Shown: in pieces, positions 5,490 to 6,470 of the stretch
How positions within the stretch are numbered: the stretch's first letter is position 1
Layout: each line of letters begins with the position of its first letter
Assembly: GCA_947474485.1 (NCBI GenBank)
Contig: CANJJP010000097.1
Location: 1-6,470 of the forward strand
Length of the DNA stretch: 6,470 nucleotides
Direction: 5' to 3'
Origin: Bacteroidota bacterium
Lineage (GTDB): Bacteria; Bacteroidota; Bacteroidia; B-17B0; Aurantibacillaceae
The notes under the pieces: model-generated
Databases searched by the model: none
Seen by the model: the letters and a program-made list of their open reading frames with translations, nothing else
Told to the model about the DNA's origin: nothing
Made by a program: the position numbers and the translations under genes

Positions 5490-6470
5490 ATGGACAGGCT
5501 AAAAGAACAATTTAAAGAAAAAGCAAGTACTCTTTCTTTAGAGATTAAAGACATTGTAAAAAATCATGGAGACCTAAAATTAGGCGAAATTACTGTAGCT
5601 CAAGTGTACCAAGGAATGCGCGGTATGATTGGTATGGTTACAGAAACTTCTAAGTTAGATCCTGAAGAAGGAATTCGTTTTAGAGGATACACTATTCCTG
5701 AATTACGTGCTAAATTACCAAAAGCACCAGGCGGTACAGAACCATTACCAGAAGGAATTTTTTATTTAATGTTAGTTGGTGAATTACCTAGCCAAGATGA
5801 TGTTACGTTTATTACAAATGAGTGGGCAAAACGCTCTCACGTTCCTAAACATGTGTTTGATGTTTTAGATAAATTGCCATTAGATGCGCATCCGATGACA
5901 CAATTCATCACTGCAATTTTAGCTATGCAAACTGAATCGGTGTTTGCAAAAGAATATTCAAAAGGAATAAACAAAAAAGATTATTGGGATCCAATTTACG
6001 AAGATGCAATGAATATGATTGCACGTTTACCGCGTGTTGCCGCATACATCTATCGTAGAAAATATAAAAACGGTGTTCATATCGAACCAAATCATAAACT
6101 CGATTGGGCTGCAAATTTTGCACACATGTTAGGCTATGAAGAAGTTGATTTCAGAAGATTAATGCGTTTATACATGACTATTCACGTAGATCATGAGGGA
6201 GGAAACGTTTCAGCACATGCTACACATCTAGTAGGTTCTGCATTAAGCGATCCTTATTTAGCTTTTTCTGCTGGCATGGCAGGATTAGCAGGTCCGTTAC
6301 ATGGATTAGCAAATCAAGAAGTATTAGCTTGGATTATTGAGTTAAAAGAGAGTTTAGGTGGTGGATTACCAACTAAAGAACAAATTGCTGAATACATTAA
6401 GAAAACATTAGCAGAAGGAAAAGTTGTGCCAGGCTACGGACACGCAGTATTGCGTAAAACAGACCCTCGC
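5490..6470 (+). CDS. gltA: Citrate synthase, eukaryote-type (3' end cut by window edge)
   Basis: This enzyme condenses acetyl-CoA and oxaloacetate to citrate, the entry step of the TCA cycle. From the ATG at 5490 the frame stays open for 327 codons to the window edge; about 100 residues are missing. The protein starts MDRLKEQFKEKASTLSLEIK and resembles the mitochondrial enzyme more than the E. coli-type: EEGIRFRGYTIPEL (59-72), LPEGIFYLMLVGELP (86-100), IHVDHEGGNVSAHATHLVGS (231-250), and GLAGPLHGLANQEVL (265-279), where His271 corresponds to the catalytic His274 of the pig enzyme. VVPGYGHAVLRKTDPR (312-327) contains His318, equivalent to pig His320. The third catalytic residue, an Asp, lies beyond the window. 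Lack of the extra N-terminal domain of hexameric NADH-regulated GltA suggests a dimeric, NADH-insensitive enzyme; that is inference from family knowledge. It has its own candidate promoter just after the upstream terminator. The symbol follows bacterial convention. Confidence 0.97.
   Translation, partial: MDRLKEQFKEKASTLSLEIKDIVKNHGDLKLGEITVAQVYQGMRGMIGMVTETSKLDPEEGIRFRGYTIPELRAKLPKAPGGTEPLPEGIFYLMLVGELPSQDDVTFITNEWAKRSHVPKHVFDVLDKLPLDAHPMTQFITAILAMQTESVFAKEYSKGINKKDYWDPIYEDAMNMIARLPRVAAYIYRRKYKNGVHIEPNHKLDWAANFAHMLGYEEVDFRRLMRLYMTIHVDHEGGNVSAHATHLVGSALSDPYLAFSAGMAGLAGPLHGLANQEVLAWIIELKESLGGGLPTKEQIAEYIKKTLAEGKVVPGYGHAVLRKTDPR

Noticed and set aside
5923..6123. 66-residue open frame on the minus strand
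   Set aside because: It is antisense to the well-supported citrate synthase gene and its translation shows no family features.
1..6470. A novel multi-gene defence, secretion or biosynthetic system
   Set aside because: Genes are mostly single units in alternating directions with separate promoters and terminators; only rseP and its downstream partner form an operon, which is too little to claim a new system.

Overview
The window is AT-rich chromosomal DNA that looks like a member of the Bacteroidota. Three things point there. The protein families are typical of that phylum: a eukaryote-type citrate synthase, a Bacteroidota-style RseP, and a short conserved single-pass protein. Several gene starts have promoter elements of the Bacteroidota type (TAnnTTTG at -7, with TTTG about 19 bases upstream in the best cases). 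No strong Shine-Dalgarno sequences are visible. All identifications come from reading the translations; no database search was possible.

Layout, left to right: a 3'-truncated xerD on the minus strand (1-498) is divergent from aroQ (537-953, type II 3-dehydroquinate dehydratase). A perfect bidirectional hairpin (953-982) separates aroQ from a convergent minus-strand gene for a small, lysine-rich secreted protein with Spy/CpxP-like motifs (1003-1485). Divergent from that is a conserved single-pass membrane protein of unknown function (1590-2111). A 112-base spacer (2112-2223) resembles degraded dispersed-repeat debris. Next is a minus-strand two-gene operon: rseP (3012-4370, site-2 intramembrane protease), overlapping by one base (TAATG) with an unknown secreted protein (2224-3012). 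Divergent from rseP is a lipoprotein gene whose real start is most likely 4536, because a near-consensus promoter lies directly upstream of that ATG and the N-terminus from there is a clean lipoprotein signal. It ends in an 18-bp perfect hairpin, whose T-tract overlaps the likely promoter of gltA (5490 to the right edge, citrate synthase, truncated by the window).

Functionally this is mainly housekeeping: chromosome dimer resolution, shikimate pathway, TCA-cycle entry and envelope proteolysis. Three of the eight genes encode exported proteins of unknown or loosely assigned role, and a fourth encodes the membrane protease RseP. I see no mobile element, CRISPR array, tRNA, rRNA or defence system, and no convincing undescribed multi-gene system. 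The most interesting leads are the unknown secreted protein translationally coupled to rseP, the non-ATG start of rseP, and the lipoprotein start correction.
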